DNA of 64,000 bases from Rhodosorus marinus (GCA_029953675.1 JAMWBK010000007.1:806001-870000); one strand, 5' to 3'; positions 10,712-30,060 are shown, counted from the stretch's first letter. A program made the numbers and translations. The notes: a model not told the origin generated them from the sequence alone.

Positions 10712-13224
10712 TCACAGATGGGATGTTAATGACGACTGGGCAACAAGGATCCTCTCCGAGCAAATGTCGATCTCATCGTTGATCTTCCGCGCATCCGTCT
10801 CCGCCTCCCTTTGAGTCAGCTTTCCCTCGACCAGCTGAGCCGCAACGTTGCCAAGCTTTGCGTATCGATCGATGATTGCCTTGTGCAGAGATGAAACTGA
10901 CTCTGCGTTCCGTTTCTCACCGGTATCGAGCTGCAGAGGTTTTGCGTTCAAGAGTTAGCGCCGATGCAAGAGCTTCCTCGGCCATGGCCACAACCAACTG
11001 ACTAAGAACAGCTCACCTTAACAATCTCAGAGTACACGTACTCCAGATCTTTCAGCAACTCCTTCATCGAACCGATTACTCGGTTCTGGTCCTGTTTGAA
11101 CTTGACTGTTTCATCCTTCTTCCCAAAACTAATAACGTTGTCATTAAACGTGTCGCCGAGCTTCCCTAACGACTTTTCTACCTCAAGTAGTTTCTGGATC
11201 TCCTTGTAGAGCGCTAGCTCGCCGTCCTCTTTGTCAGAGTTCCGGTCGATTTTCAAGTCCGAGTGACGGACGACCTTGATGAGCATCGAGCCAGACACTA
11301 GTCAGCGATCTAGAGCTTCAAGCAATCTCAGCAATACCAGCCGAGAAGGTCTTACCAGGACAAGGACGAGGATACCGAACAAGATGAGAGCGAGCACAGC
11401 GATCGGGAACAGCAAGTGGATAGATGAAAAGCGATAGAAGATGTAAACCGTTGCCGGCGAAGCTGGATCGGCTACAAAATCGGACCTCTCCACTGAGAAC
11501 TGTTTCTTCCCGAGGTATGAAAGCGTTGGGTAGAACGTCTCTACCTTGAGGGCTTTAACGCTCGGTTCAGTTTCGACCAGTTTTACATCATAAGCCCCTT
11601 CAGGTAGCATCACCTGACGTTTCAAGAGGACCCAGTTTTTTGACGGTGACTCAGCGAGGGGCTTTGGATAGTCACGTCTTGGCTCTTGACTGGAATGGCG
11701 AGATCCGTACCCTGAAAAACGCCTTGTCAACTTGAAGCGGATCGGACACCGTCGGCTGTGCGCTGACCTTCACCACGTAGACGCCATTGTGGCTCTTCAC
11801 CGCACCAGACAGAGGCATCGTGTAGCCGAACCAATAGTAGTTCTTCCATCCACCTAGCAGCGGAAACCTGAAAATCGGTTCGAAGTATCTGCCTCTTGCT
11901 GTCGGCTCCCGCAAGCGTGAGGACGTAATGTTGCCGATCAAGTCTTCATAGTAAACGTTGTATGCATCCTAGGCTCGACGAAGGATTGTAACGAGTACTG
12001 AGCCGAGTTCACATTTCAGCAGAGAGGCGACCATCGAATCCTACCTTTGGAAGGTATACCGGAAGACTCTTTGCCGTGTTCACCATACCACCGGTCTGCT
12101 CGGCAGTAAAGTGTTCAACGCGCGAAAATTCGGTGACTTTCGCTCCGACGTTGCGGATGGTCACCTCCTCTACTACTGTCGCAGCGCCCCAATGGCTTAT
12201 GGAGATCTTCTTCTCGAACAGGCTCATCTTGAGGAGTGGGCCTTTCTCCCGAAATCTGGAATCAGGTACATATCCTACCAAGCTCAGCATGATACAATTC
12301 TCGCCTTCTACGTACAAGACGCGGTTCCTGACTTACCTGGCTGTGAACAGCTTTTCTGAGTACGGTGCGATCTTATAATATGGTCCAAGGAAGATGAACC
12401 TCTTATCGACTTTGGCAAATTCAGGGTCTCCTTCTTGGATGTTTATTTGATCCGAGTTAAGCGGGTAGATCACCTTCAACATATCAGTCTCGTAGGGAGA
12501 AAAGAACGACCACAACGCTCTCATCCTGAAGCCGCACAATATAACGAAAACGTAACCGTGTAAGATTCCTGTCGTTTTCACTCTCGAAAGCTAAACTTGT
12601 TTGGCGCTTCTTACAGATAGAAAGGTTCCTCCATGTGCCTCACTTCATCGCGGATCGGCGTAACGGCGTTGAGTATGTCGAGGTAGATGATGAATTCCTT
12701 CGTTTTCGACGACTGGATCGAATTGTTAAGTTTGATCTTGAATTCTGGATATAGAAATTATTCCATAAGCACTTTAGCTCAAAAAGTCTCCTCCAAATAG
12801 TGGACCCGGAAGTCGATGCTTTTGCGAGATACCTGTGTAATTTGATTCCTCTGAATTCTCTTCAACAAGTAACGAGACGAGAGGAGCTTCCTGCTCAACA
12901 ACTCTTATGTCCGTCTGTTCAAACGAAGGTGGCACTGCGAACTGGAAACTCTTAAAGTTTCCACGTCCGTCGTTTCTGATCTTCACCATGCACTTCAGTC
13001 GCAAAACGGGTCCCTTGAGCTCCTACTCCAGTCGAGATTCCAAGTATAACCAAACCAAAAAAAAAAGATTCAAAATGCCAGTCAAATACATCCACGAAAA
13101 AAGCCAAGACACAGCTTACACCCTCAATTGTAACATCCTCGTTCACCAGCTTCCCAACACAGCAGGTCGCCAGAAAACCTGCAATCAAGAACGGTACAAT
13201 GTACTTCATCACTTCTGTTCTCAT
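10712..13224 (-). CDS. OST1: Ribophorin I / OST1, oligosaccharyltransferase subunit, 9 exons
   Basis: Exons (complement): 13224-13120, 13022-12833, 12744-12615, 12525-12337, 12255-12045, 11968-11711, 11613-11356, 11274-11017, 10930-10712. They give 605 residues, matching the ~600 of ribophorin I. The protein is an ER membrane subunit of the complex that transfers the lipid-linked glycan to Asn in nascent proteins. It starts with a signal peptide (residues about 1-24). The lumenal domain shows family landmarks: FFSPYETD, ISISHWG, FPLLGGWKNYYWFGYTMPLS and VMLPEGAYDVK. One membrane span (about residues 425-447) and a charged, coiled-coil-like cytosolic tail follow, as in animal ribophorin I. The start could be the second Met (13209). 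The acceptor of exon 8 (AAG|GT) is weak, so that boundary is less sure. It is divergent from the TRIP4-like gene. Confidence 0.93.
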
Positions 13225-14280
13225 GATCTGATAATACTTAACACAATATACAACCAACAATCAAAGCACCTCTTTTCTCAGTCCAGACGAGGACTTCCAA
13301 CCATCCTTTGGATCTACTCAGTCCTTCCTCCCCGAAACCCTATTGGATCGATCCATCTGCTGAGGACGTCAATTCGATTTCCTGGGGGGGGGGGCAGATT
13401 CTAGATAAAAGAAAATATTTTTAATATAGCTCAGTAGTATTTTAAATATTGATCATAATTGGATTATTTGTTTTGTTATATAAGTTTTAGTAGACTAGAA
13501 GGTTTAGATTTGGAGAAGCAACTCTAAACGGGAGTGTTGAGTTTCGCGAGACTCTAGCGATGGTCTTGAGGCTATGAAGATCGGTTTCTGCACGCTGGAT
13601 CTGGTCTTACCAACATGTGATATCGGCGTATCGACCCCTTCGCGGTGATACGAGCATTAGGTAGTCGCCGCATTATGCTGTCTTCTCGTGAAGCAAAACT
13701 TTTGCCTTCAAGGGTCTCTGCTGGGACTTGTCACAACGAACTTCTCGCATATCTGAACCGCTATTTTGACTATTTGGATGAGTATTGAATAGTCTTGAAC
13801 GTCTCTACAGCCCGTTGTGAGCGCGCTTGAATAGAAGCACGTCGATACCAGACAACGTTGTGTGAGTAAAGCCCTGGAGGACGTCATGGTGTCTGTGAAA
13901 ACATCGGCCATATGCAAAATCTATTCGAACAAGTCAACTAGTAGCAAACTATCTCATGCAATCAGCTCTTAGCACGAACTGCCGTAACCTTGGGCAGCTG
14001 CACGGGTCTTACCTCTGGTGCAGAGCGCGGAGGACGAAAGGTATCGTGAATGCTCTCCCTTCAAGGAAAGTGAGCGTTTGTTCGGATGTCATCAAAGTGA
14101 GATTTATTCTCGACGAGTAAGGATGGATTGTTGAGGACGACGAGGTCGAGAGAGATCTGCCAGCGCCAGTAATCGCGAGTGACATCCACCAACCGTACAA
14201 GAACTGGGTCTGCATAGAGGAAGAGACTTCTGCTTTGGTTACCTCTTGCTCGACGCCGAGACAAGCTCTGAGAAGCTAGA
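13225..14280. other. Divergent intergenic region OST1 / TRIP4-like
   Basis: About 1 kb between two divergently transcribed genes, so both promoters must lie here. A G-run occurs near 13385 and an AT-rich part near 13405-13500. No coding potential was recognised. Confidence 0.5.
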
Positions 14281-15419
14281 ATGGATGAACTTCGCAGCTG
14301 GTTTAACGTAAAACTGAAGGACTTGGGCTGGACTGGACTCGATGACGTGGTGGATTATGTGAGCGGCGTTGAGGACCAAGAAGAATCGCGGGTTTACCTA
14401 CAGTCTCTACTCGGCGGCGACCCTACGACGGAGGAGTTCATCTCCGCTTTTCTCTCGAAACTCTCGGAGGCTAGACGAAAGCCCACAGCTTGCAAGGCTG
14501 AGGAATCTTCGTCGACACCTCCGCCGTCGAGGAGCAAGTCTACGAAACGAGCTGAAAAAAAAAACAGACCGCGAGGGGTGAGTTCCGAACAGGCGAAACC
14601 TGAACCAGTCCTTGACGTGAGCTCCGCTGAAGACTATATGATCCGAGTAAGGGAGGCGAGGAGGAAACAGATAATCATCAACTGCCTTAGCTGCGGAAAG
14701 ATTCACATGACCGTCCCTTTTAGCGGTACATGTGAGTTTTGTGAGGTTCGGCTTCTCGATTCCGTTGTACCCACAGAGGTATAAGCAGAGCTAAACTGCT
14801 CCAAGCGGGTCGACACATACATCTAGACGCGAAAATTCATTCGTCGTGTGCGGGCTTTTGGATGTGCAACCATAGGATGCAATAGAGCAGAAGGATCGGC
14901 TTCTTGAATTCGATAGAAACGTCGCGAAGAGGACAACTGTTTTGGACGATGACAACGACTTTTACGATAGCGAGGCGATGAACTGGATGTCAAACGATGA
15001 GAGGAACCAGCTGAACAAGCGAATGGAGAGCAAGGAGCAGGAAGCGGAGAGATCGCGTCGGGAGTACGCAGTTGTGCTAGATCTTAGCGGTCGTCGAGTT
15101 GTCGCCGCTGGGTCGGCTTCCGGTCAAGGTGAGTGATGGTCGGGTCGTTGAAGGAAGTTTTACGGTGTTGCTCAGGTTCTCACTCAACTCGATGTCGCTG
15201 TGCCGTTCATCAGAGGCTTCAACGGAGACAGCGGTCGCGGACGATGTCACTCCACAGGGACCTCCTCGTCAACCGGCTGGGCCGTTGAGGATGGCACCGA
15301 GTGCGAGCCTCTCTGGTGCATCACCTCAGTACATCCGATCAACGTTAAGTTCGGACATGGACAGCGGTGTTCGCTTGAGTCGAGTTTCACACCGTGTCCA
15401 GCGAGACGAGCAGGTATAG
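14281..15419 (+). CDS. TRIP4: TRIP4 / activating signal cointegrator 1-like, 3 exons
   Basis: Exons 14281-14778, 14876-15128, 15214-15419 give 318 residues. TRIP4 is the zinc-finger subunit of the ASC-1/RQT complex, which splits stalled, ubiquitinated ribosomes, and was first described as a transcription coactivator. The N-terminal ~60 residues resemble the TRIP4 N-terminal helical domain. The C2HC5-type zinc finger has Cys135, Cys138, Cys151 and Cys154 (NCLSCGKIH ... GTCEFC). The following block (LLEFDRNVAKRT, DDDNDFYDSEAMNW, VVLDLSGRRV) matches the conserved central region of human TRIP4 closely. The C-terminal ASCH domain of animal TRIP4 is absent; the protein ends in a short Ser/Arg-rich tail. 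It converges with the NSUN2-type gene, with only 27 nt between stop codons. Confidence 0.88.
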
Positions 15420-15446
15420 ACAACTCAATGATTTCTCAAGTATGGA

Positions 15447-18400
15447 TTATTCTCCTACTTCGTCATCGCGAACGGGCTCCTCCTCATCCTTTGCGTCGAT
15501 CCTTTGCTGAGCCCCTTCGGGTGCGACATCAGATCCAACTAGCGGGGTCTTAACTGGATTGGGAAGGTCGTACTTGAAGCAGAGGAACTCCACCTCGTCC
15601 TTGGGCATTAACGGTGTGAGTGAAACCTTACCGCGCCACATGATGAGACAGTCGTCCGACGACTGCATCAGGAGGAGATTTGATGAGGAGCTCAGTCAGG
15701 CTTTTGCGATAGAGATTCGGCTCTCCGGACTTGATGTCGGCTCACCTCCTTTCGAAAGACGACAGCACCAACGGATACTCTTTCAATCTCCTTCCGAGTC
15801 TCTTCATCATCGACCTTATCGAAAAGAAGGCTTTGTGAAACCTGCAGCAGCGCGGAAAGCGTTTCCTTCTTGACGTAGATTACCCTAATTCCAAAGAGAT
15901 AGACGATGAGAAAATGCAGGAATAGGAAGACCGCTTCAAGGCGAGAGGCCCATGAGTGTGAAGCGGGACTACCTCTTTGTCAACACCGGTAGGAGGATAT
16001 GCAGGGTATCAAAAGCTATTCGATAGGAACACTCAGCACCATCTCTGGGGCACTTTTCAAACCCACGAACCCCGGCGCTCAGCACCTGAGAGAAGCGAGG
16101 AAATTTCGGCTTGGTTTTAGCGGAGAGAGTGGGACACCAAAAATCTACGATCAAGGATGACGTAAAACCCAGTACCCGAAGCTGCTGTTTCAAATCTGGA
16201 GCATACACGAATTCGTCCAGTATTTTCTGACCTTTCTCCGGGATAAAGGACAACTTCTTCGACTGCTTCTCAGAGCTTTTGCTGTATACGCCCTTCATGA
16301 CCCACTCCGGTTCAAACCCTATCGAAGGCCCGCCGACATTTTCTTCAACAACCTCGCTGCAGGAGTGCGGATGGTCTTGGAGTTTAGGACTTACCGTAAA
16401 ACTCCTTGATCTCCTTGGCCAGGGTCGGATTAACTTCATTGATACGAGCCAACGGATCGCTTGATAAGAGATTGTTGTACCCTCTACGGTTTCGCGTGTC
16501 CGGTCGTTGTCTCGGTACTCTAGCAGATCCCTCCGTAGCCACTGTGAGATCACGAAAACACGTCAGACGTGCTGATAGCTCCCTGTGACTTCGCTCAACT
16601 AGGCGTACCTGTGTCCACAACGGGGGCGTCTCCAGACTTGCGCAGAACGGCCACGAAAAAGCCTCCAGTGTCCTGGTCGTGAGGAACGACTCTGACACAT
16701 CTCTTCAGCAGCAATGACGTCGGCGCGCTTTCCGCCGGAGGGAACATGGACTCCACTACAGACCTTCTTCTGTGCTCAGGAACCTATTTACAAAAGCAAC
16801 GAGGTTTTTAAACGCGGTCAATGACCTTGAGGAGCATAAGCGCGGGGTATGCGCACGAACGCATGTCACACCTGCTCAATGGACGTGTACCAAGTCTGAT
16901 CAGGACTTGTATCCTTCACAGACCATGTAATTAGCCCGTCCCTTCTCTTGAAGCCCGTTAGCTTGTCCGACACATCGACCTATCCAGCTCAGAAGTTATC
17001 CCTTCGTCAGATTGTGGTGTGAACGAAAAGTACGAGCCGAGGGATGCGAGGCTTACAAGTTCGATGATAGAACCGTACGCATTCAATAGCGAGTTCACGA
17101 CTGCTTCGTTCTCCAAGGGGTTGAAAGAACAAGTAGCATAGACCATCGTTCCGCCGGGCTTTAAGAGATCGAAGCCACGTCGACCGATCGCCATTTGAAG
17201 CTTGTGCAGTCCGTGCGCTTCTCTATGGTTCCATTTTACCCACATATCAGGCGCCTGTGTTTGAAGAGAGAGGTGGTGCAGGGTCGCGAGGGATCTTTAG
17301 TTTGAGCGGAACGATCCCACCTAGGTTCACGCGATCAGTACCTTTCTAAGCGTTCCATCACCGGAACAGGGAACGTCGCATAGCACTCGATCAAAGCTCA
17401 GACAAGGTGGAAAGTGCTGTGCTTCATGGTTTGTGACCAGAAGATCCGCGCATTTGAACCTCTTCAGCTGGTGACATAACATGTTGCATCTGTTTTGAAA
17501 CGCCAGCGAAGGGAAATCGGATCGTCAGGGAGCTGACAGACCAATGAGCTTTTCCAATAACGCTCAAGCTGCTTACCTCCTCAAGTCAGAGTCATTAGCG
17601 ACGATCAGACTAGGCTTTGAGCTGTCGGTGGGTGACTGCAGCGCATCTAGAATTTGAGCAGTCTTGGATCCTGGTTGACAGAGTCAGGGAGGACTGTTTT
17701 AAGCGCCGGAGTCGGTGAGCTTTATCCTCCATGGGGATGTTCCGGAGGGGGCTAAATCCTCCGCGCCATGGCTGACAAGTATATTGAATGGTTGTTCCTA
17801 CCCGGTGCTGCACAGAGGTCGATGACAGTCTGTCCGGGATGCAGATCGAGAAGCAAAGGTGGTAGCATGCTGACGGCCTCTTGGCGATTGATGGCTCCGA
17901 TACCATTCTGCTGAGTGATGAACTTTTGAAAGTCTTTGAGCTTTTCGTGTTTTCGGAGAACCGGCCTTGGGACGTTGAAACTCCAAGCCAATCCGTCTGG
18001 ATACCTGTAGCGCACCACGAGAGAGAGTGGAGTTAGCTCGTGTTTACAGATCCATTAGGAGCTTTCAACGATTCCGACTGCAAATTTGCGCACCAGAGCA
18101 GCTTCTTTGGCGCGAGAATAACCATCCCATCCTCCAACTCAATACCATCGAACAGCTTCGTGAATTTGTTTTCCACGAGATCCATGATTTTGTTTTTTAC
18201 AGATGTGGAACTTGTTACTCTGAATGCGGTTCCCAAAGGAACTCTAAGCTCCTCCATGAACCTGTTTTGTGGGATACGTTTTCAATTCAAGGTCTCAAAC
18301 AAAAAAAAAACGAGCCGTCCACTAGCAAACCCGCTTATCGACACTTACTTGTCAAACTCGTCATCAGGACAGATCTTCTGCCTTCTATAATACTCCTCAA

Positions 18401-18530
18401 ACTTTTCGTTGCTTCTCTCAATGAACTGTGTCTCGCCGTCGGGCCTGCCGTACAGAGCCACCCTCCCATCCCCACCACGGGCTCTTTTCCGGTTTCTTCG
18501 GCCGGATTTTTCGGTAGATTCCTCAACCAT
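15447..18530 (-). CDS. NSUN2: NSUN2/Trm4-type RNA cytosine-C5 methyltransferase, 13 exons
   Basis: Exons (complement): 18530-18349, 18261-18094, 18004-17802, 17670-17577, 17489-17342, 17254-17057, 16979-16872, 16783-16609, 16541-16395, 16318-16176, 16085-15973, 15884-15746, 15662-15447. They join to 677 residues; all phases agree. The enzyme methylates cytosine-5 in tRNA (and other RNAs) using S-adenosylmethionine. Motifs seen: RQEAVSMLPPLLLDL; the SAM-binding LCAAPGSKT (about residues 180-187); catalytic-loop DVPCSGDGT (about 257-265); and the TCS motif in VYATCSFNP (about 307), giving the two catalytic cysteines. The C-terminal domain ends with the NSUN2-like WRGKVSL segment and an acidic tail. 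The N-terminus is basic (possible nuclear signal). It is divergent from the Pol I gene, with ~590 bp between starts. Confidence 0.93.
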
Positions 18531-19123
18531 ATCTATCCTACGATCAATTAATCCTCAGTGCATAAGCAATCGAACCTTCCTCGACCCTCCTTAATCCAAC
18601 AAAACCAAAATCCGGCACCCCGGTAAAAGACAGAAAAATTAGCAGCTCAGCTCTAATCCAGCCGCCAGCGCTCTTCATCCAACGCCAGCAGAACCTCACA
18701 GAATCTCTCACGAAATCTTTCCGTCTAAAACCAGACAAAAGGCAACATATCCGTAACCACTACGTCTCTATCCAGTCCCAACTGTCACACCTTCCCCGCC
18801 ACGAACTCATCAAATTTCCCAGACCAACTTGTCCCAAAATGCGCCGGCCGTGAACCTCTATTATCAAAATAAAAACAGTTATCAGTCATTTATTAATTTT
18901 TAGTAAGTATGATTGGTAGTTAATATTCTACTAAATAAAATAATTAGACGGTATCAATCTTTATTGTGGGACAAATAATGGGACATTGGAGGATGAAACG
19001 TTGTGCGTTTTAGACAGATGAGGATGGAGAATGGGGTGAGTGCGAGTATGCGTTGGAGGCTTCTGTTAAGCCATGTGGTGCCTGTATATAGACCTAGCAA
19101 AGGATAATTAGGGACGTAAGAAC
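18531..19123. promoter_or_regulatory. Shared upstream region of NSUN2-type and RNA Pol I genes
   Basis: 593 bp between two divergent start codons, with an AT-rich core at about 18850-18965. Both promoters must lie here by position. I identified no specific motif. Both genes act in rRNA/tRNA production, so co-regulation is conceivable but unproven. Confidence 0.45.
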
Positions 19124-25913
<6,790 letters not shown>

Positions 25914-26849
25914 GGGGGCTAGGAACGCAGTCGAAGGGATCGATGACGCCGACCTTGCCAACGATGAGACAGCGATCTTTGTGCGTGAGCTTCAGCAATT
26001 CAGCCTCCCAGTTCTTCTACCGGAGCCGGCCAGCATGTGTTTGCATCGACTGGACCACGTGGTGACAGTGGGCAGCACTCTCAGCCACGAGACCCGCGGA
26101 GTCGGCAAGAACGCAGAGGACTCCCGGGGTGCATTTCCATAGTTTTTGTTAATAGTTTCACCAATGAAAGACGTCATATGTTCGCGATGTTTCCAAGGAG
26201 TTCAAGACACGCATTGACAAGAGGCACAACCTGCGTTCTAGAGACTGCACCGTGAACCGTGCAGCAAGCGAACGACGTTGGCAAAGCTTTCGCAATCCCC
26301 CTCGGATCTGCTATTGTGACCGCATCTGCTGATATTCCCAAGTGGCTCAGAGGAGGTTCATCAGGGTCTGCCGGCAATCAAAAATCACTACGATTATCAT
26401 CCGGGTATAGTTGACGATCCCGTACCTCCAAAGACGGTTCGGTGTAGTTGCTGAACATCTGTTGCCGCGTCCGCCGTTCACACTTCGAGGAAGAAAATGA
26501 AGCAGCACCTTGGTGGGAGAGCTCCCTGAAGACCATTCTAGACTGTTCCTCCAGTGCATTATCAGCCACGGTCATCGTTTGTCAGTCCGCGCTGCGGCAA
26601 CGGCGTTCACGACATGTCTGCGCTTGCATGTAGCTCGGACTCCTTCGGTATACCATTGAGCAAAGCGTTCGTTTGGAGATCGAAAAAATAGTAATTTTAC
26701 AGTTCAATCCCATCCTTGCTACAAAGACGGTGGAAAACCCTCCTTCAGGAAGAAGCTTCAAGGCCTCTTCTACATCCAATAAATATATGACGATATGTAC
26801 AAGAGCACCGTCGGAGTCAACAATGGCCAGCTTCCGCGCGTTCGAGAGG
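25914..26849. other. Convergent intergenic region Pol I gene / AGC kinase
   Basis: Both flanking genes end here. Short frames on both strands show no recognisable family. Confidence 0.5.
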
Positions 26850-28559
26850 CTAAGAGTTGCGCCTACTCTCTCTGGTTACCTCAAAGCCTGCAAAAGTCTC
26901 GTCATCGCTGAGCTCAGTCTCAAGATCCAGCTCTACAGACACGCCCGTGTATTGGGAGAGGTCCAGTGGGTCACGTACGTCGGGCTTGATTGGAGGTGGC
27001 TCGTTGCGAATCAGCTCAAATTGCAGGCCATGAAACCACGGGTGCCTCTTCAGCTCCGTTGCTCCAAGCTCGTGACATATACGCCTCTCTGGATCCTTGT
27101 CCAGTAGCCTCTTGACCAGATTTTTACAAGATGAAGACACCGAAACGCCCTTTGGCCAGACCACGTCGCCGTTCTGAATGCGGTCAAAGGTATCCTTCCG
27201 ACACTCACCAACAAAAGGCGTCTTTCCGCATATCATCTCATAGATTAAGATCCCCAAAGTCCACCAATCTACAGCGGCAGTCTGGGAACAGCCTTCTATC
27301 ACCTCCGGAGCGAGGTATTCCTCAGTACCCACAAACGAATTGCTATTTGGAAGTATCGGCTCGCAGTCTACAATATCCAGGTCGTAGTTAAGGGACTTGC
27401 TCCGTCCTACCAAATCCACAACCAAACCAAACGCGGTGAGCAGAAGCCTGAAACCGCGAAAGCCCCAAGCGCTATCTCTTGTTTACCTTTCGGTCGACCA
27501 TTTCTACCCCGTCGGAACAAACCCTTCTTCTCCTTCTTCGCTACCATCGGAAGCCTGTAAGCGCCTTCTTTCGATAGATCAAAATCCGTTAGAGCAATGT
27601 GACCATTGCTTCTCATGAGGATGTTCTCTGGCTTCAAGTCTCTATACACGAATCCCATGCAGTGGAGATACTCCAAAGCCAGGATGACTGTTAGCGACAA
27701 GATGGGGTGAAGGAGCTTTTCTTTTTTCAGCCGGTTGGGCAGAAGGAGCATTAACAAGCGAGACCTCGAGCAGATCAAACACTGACCTTCGGCGGAGTAA
27801 AACATTGCATCTTTCTCAGAAAGCCGTTGCAAAGGCTGTCTCTGAAGGAAAGCGAAAAATTCGCCGCCGGCAAAGTATTCCATGATGAAATAGAGCTTCT
27901 TCTTCGTCTGAAAAGACGCATAGAGCGTTACAATTAAAGGGTGGTTAGAGGTTCGAAATATTTCTCGTTCGGTCATCACTCGGTTAACCTGCAGACACGA
28001 CACTCACGGAAAGTTAAAATGGGCCATCCTCTCCCCCTGTGCTTAGCTCGTTGCTGAATGTCTTACCTTGTTCCTAGCGATCATCTCTGTCTTCTTCAGT
28101 TCTTTCATGGCATACACTCGATCAGTTCCAACAAGGAGAACAAGAAGAACCTTCCCAACACCACCTGTGCCAAGGACTTTAAGAGGCTGGAACATGTCAA
28201 GTCGCACCTGGTGTTTTTTTTCCAAACCAAGCTTCAGCAAGAGAAACAAGAAAACCAACAAGAACGGGAAAAAGAAGAAGGACACGAAGAAGAACACGTC
28301 TTACGTGGTTGTCTGGTACAGGAAAATCTTCAGTATACATACACGTTCCTTCGCCAGTATCGCTTTCCTCATCAGGAGACGTCCCTTCAATCACCTCCGG
28401 CACAAACCCAGCCGGTACCGAACTAACATTCTCCTTTACGCTCTCCAATCCATTTCCCTTCTGTACAAACTTAGCAACGTACCAATCCGCCAACTTTGGC
28501 CTCATCGGACCCACACATTCTTCAATCCCATCCGCCATCTCCCTAACCACCTCCTCCAA
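26850..28559 (-). CDS. AGC-family protein kinase with DFD motif (AGCVIII / flippase-kinase type), 5 exons
   Basis: Exons (complement): 28559-28305, 28207-28067, 27988-27787, 27687-27487, 27406-26850, giving 451 residues. A Ser/Thr kinase with glycine loop GTGGVG (98-103), ATP-binding Lys120 in AMK, catalytic YRDLKPEN (Asp216), and metal-binding Asp234 in DFDLS. Asp replaces the usual Gly of DFG. That change, an insertion of ~45 residues before GTEEYLAPEV, and VDWWTLGILIYEM are typical of plant AGCVIII kinases and fungal flippase kinases. The C-terminal tail ends with a FAGF-type hydrophobic motif, the usual PDK1 docking site. No photoreceptor (LOV) domain is present; the 85-residue N-terminal extension is acidic and of unknown role. 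Substrate is unknown; regulation of lipid flippases or polar transport is family knowledge only. Confidence 0.9.
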
Positions 28560-29309
28560 AACCCACTCAGATCCTTACCCAACTGTACAAGTCCAATTCA
28601 CTTCACCTTGTAATCACCTCAAATCGATAATTATCATTCTTAAATCTTATACTATATCCTCAAAATACTCCTCAACTACCTCTCAGTCCCCTCTCCAGTC
28701 CACCCCAACCTCCCTCTTCTTACCTTCCATCAGTTCTCCCCGCAATTTTTTACCAACAGCACCTAAGGAACCCGACCCGCACCAAAAAAAAAAAGGTTCC
28801 GAATTGTCTTATCGTCACTCGTTTTATATCCTAATATCGATCCTAATATTTCCCAATACATTAATTATTCCTTATCTGCTCAAAAACAGTGGTGACAATA
28901 AAACATCTCCCCCCACAAGAACGATCATACGCCGTTAGTAGAGTTCGTTATTCGTCATCCAAGATTCGATAAGAATATTCCCCAAAAACCATTCTTTATT
29001 TACTAAATACATTTTATGTGAAGAAAAAGTTGGGTGACAGTTGGAGTATATTTCGCATATTTGATCTAAGAGTCTATCAACAAATCAATCGTTTTATGGG
29101 ATTAATTGTATTAATTATTTTATTTAATACCGATATTTTGTTTATTTTGATTGAATAGAAGATGACTGTTAAATGTGTTTTTGGATCCAACTGCATTATT
29201 TCAGTTGGAGGCAGGAAAATTTACGTCACGGGAAAGTTTTTAAAAATCGATATTTTGGATGGGATGTCATTAGCTTCGAGTTTGGGCTTTGGGTGGGAGA
29301 GACCGTCGT
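28560..29309. other. AT-rich region upstream of the kinase
   Basis: Holds the kinase promoter by position. From about 28800 to 29220 it is strongly AT-rich. A plus-strand frame (28309-28938) overlaps kinase exon 1 and has a low-complexity Ser/Pro/Thr composition; I treat it as non-coding. Confidence 0.5.
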
Positions 29310-30060
29310 GTGCTCTGTGAGGAGTGCTGTTCCCGGCAAATTTTCTTAGATTGATGCTCTGGTTGACTTGTCCTGCTTGGCTACTCCCCCGCCCAACGTC
29401 TTGAGCTGGGACGCCGCAAAAATTGGGAAACGGAAGGTTCTCTGTGTGGGTACTCTGCACCCACGACTTGACCGCGGTTATGCGTTCTGTGAGGAGTGCT
29501 GTTCCTGGCAAATTTTCTTAGATTGATGGTCTGGTTTGACTTGTCCTGCTGAGCTCCTCCCCCACCCAACGTCTCCCGCTGGGACGCAGCAAGAATTGGG
29601 AAATGGGAGATTCTCCGATGGGGTACCCCGCAACCACGACTGGACCGCGGTCGAGCGTTCTGTGAGGAGTGCTGTTCCTGGCATTTTCTTAGATTGATGC
29701 TCTGCTGGACTTGCCCTGCTGAGCTCCTCCCCCGCCCATCGTCTTCCGGGTGGACGCAGCAAGAATTCAGAAACGGGAGATTCTTCCCTGGGTACATGCC
29801 TCCACGACTTGGGGGGCGGTCGAGCGCTCTGTGAGGAGTAGCGTTCATGGCAATTCTTAGATTGATGCTCTGGGTAACTTCTCCTGCTAAGTTTCTCCCC
29901 CGCCCAACGTCTTCCGCTGGGACGCATTAGAATTAGGTAAATTGGAGGTTCTCCTTCAGTACCTGCCTCCACGACTGGACGGCGGTTGAGTGATCTGTGA
30001 GCAATGCTGTTCCTGGCAATTCGTAGGCTGCTACGCTAGTTCAAATGGTCCAGCTGAGCG
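29310..30060. repeat. Tandem array, ~170-bp unit, about 4-5 copies
   Basis: The anchor CTGTGAGGAGTGCTGTTCC (with variants) recurs at 29315, 29487, 29660, 29829 and, degraded, at 29995, giving periods of 172, 173, 169 and 166 bp. Each unit also carries a CTTAGATTGATGCTCTGG-like block and a CTCCCCCGCCCAACGTCTTC-like block. Copies diverge progressively to the right. The minus strand stays open across two to three units, which explains long but meaningless frames. The unit size is in the range of satellite repeats, but the copy number is low. Confidence 0.85.

Noticed and set aside
11614-11710. Continuous open frame joining OST1 exons 6 and 7
   Set aside because: The frame is open but out of phase with exon 6; removing a 97-nt GT-AG intron restores the family alignment before MLPEGAYD.
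28309-28938. 209-codon plus-strand frame over the kinase first exon
   Set aside because: Low-complexity Ser/Thr/Pro composition, antisense to a well-supported exon, with no family features.
29381-29972. Long minus-strand frames of 155 and 164 codons
   Set aside because: They read through the tandem array; the repeat period is not a multiple of three in all units, and the frames show no conserved motif beyond the repeat itself.
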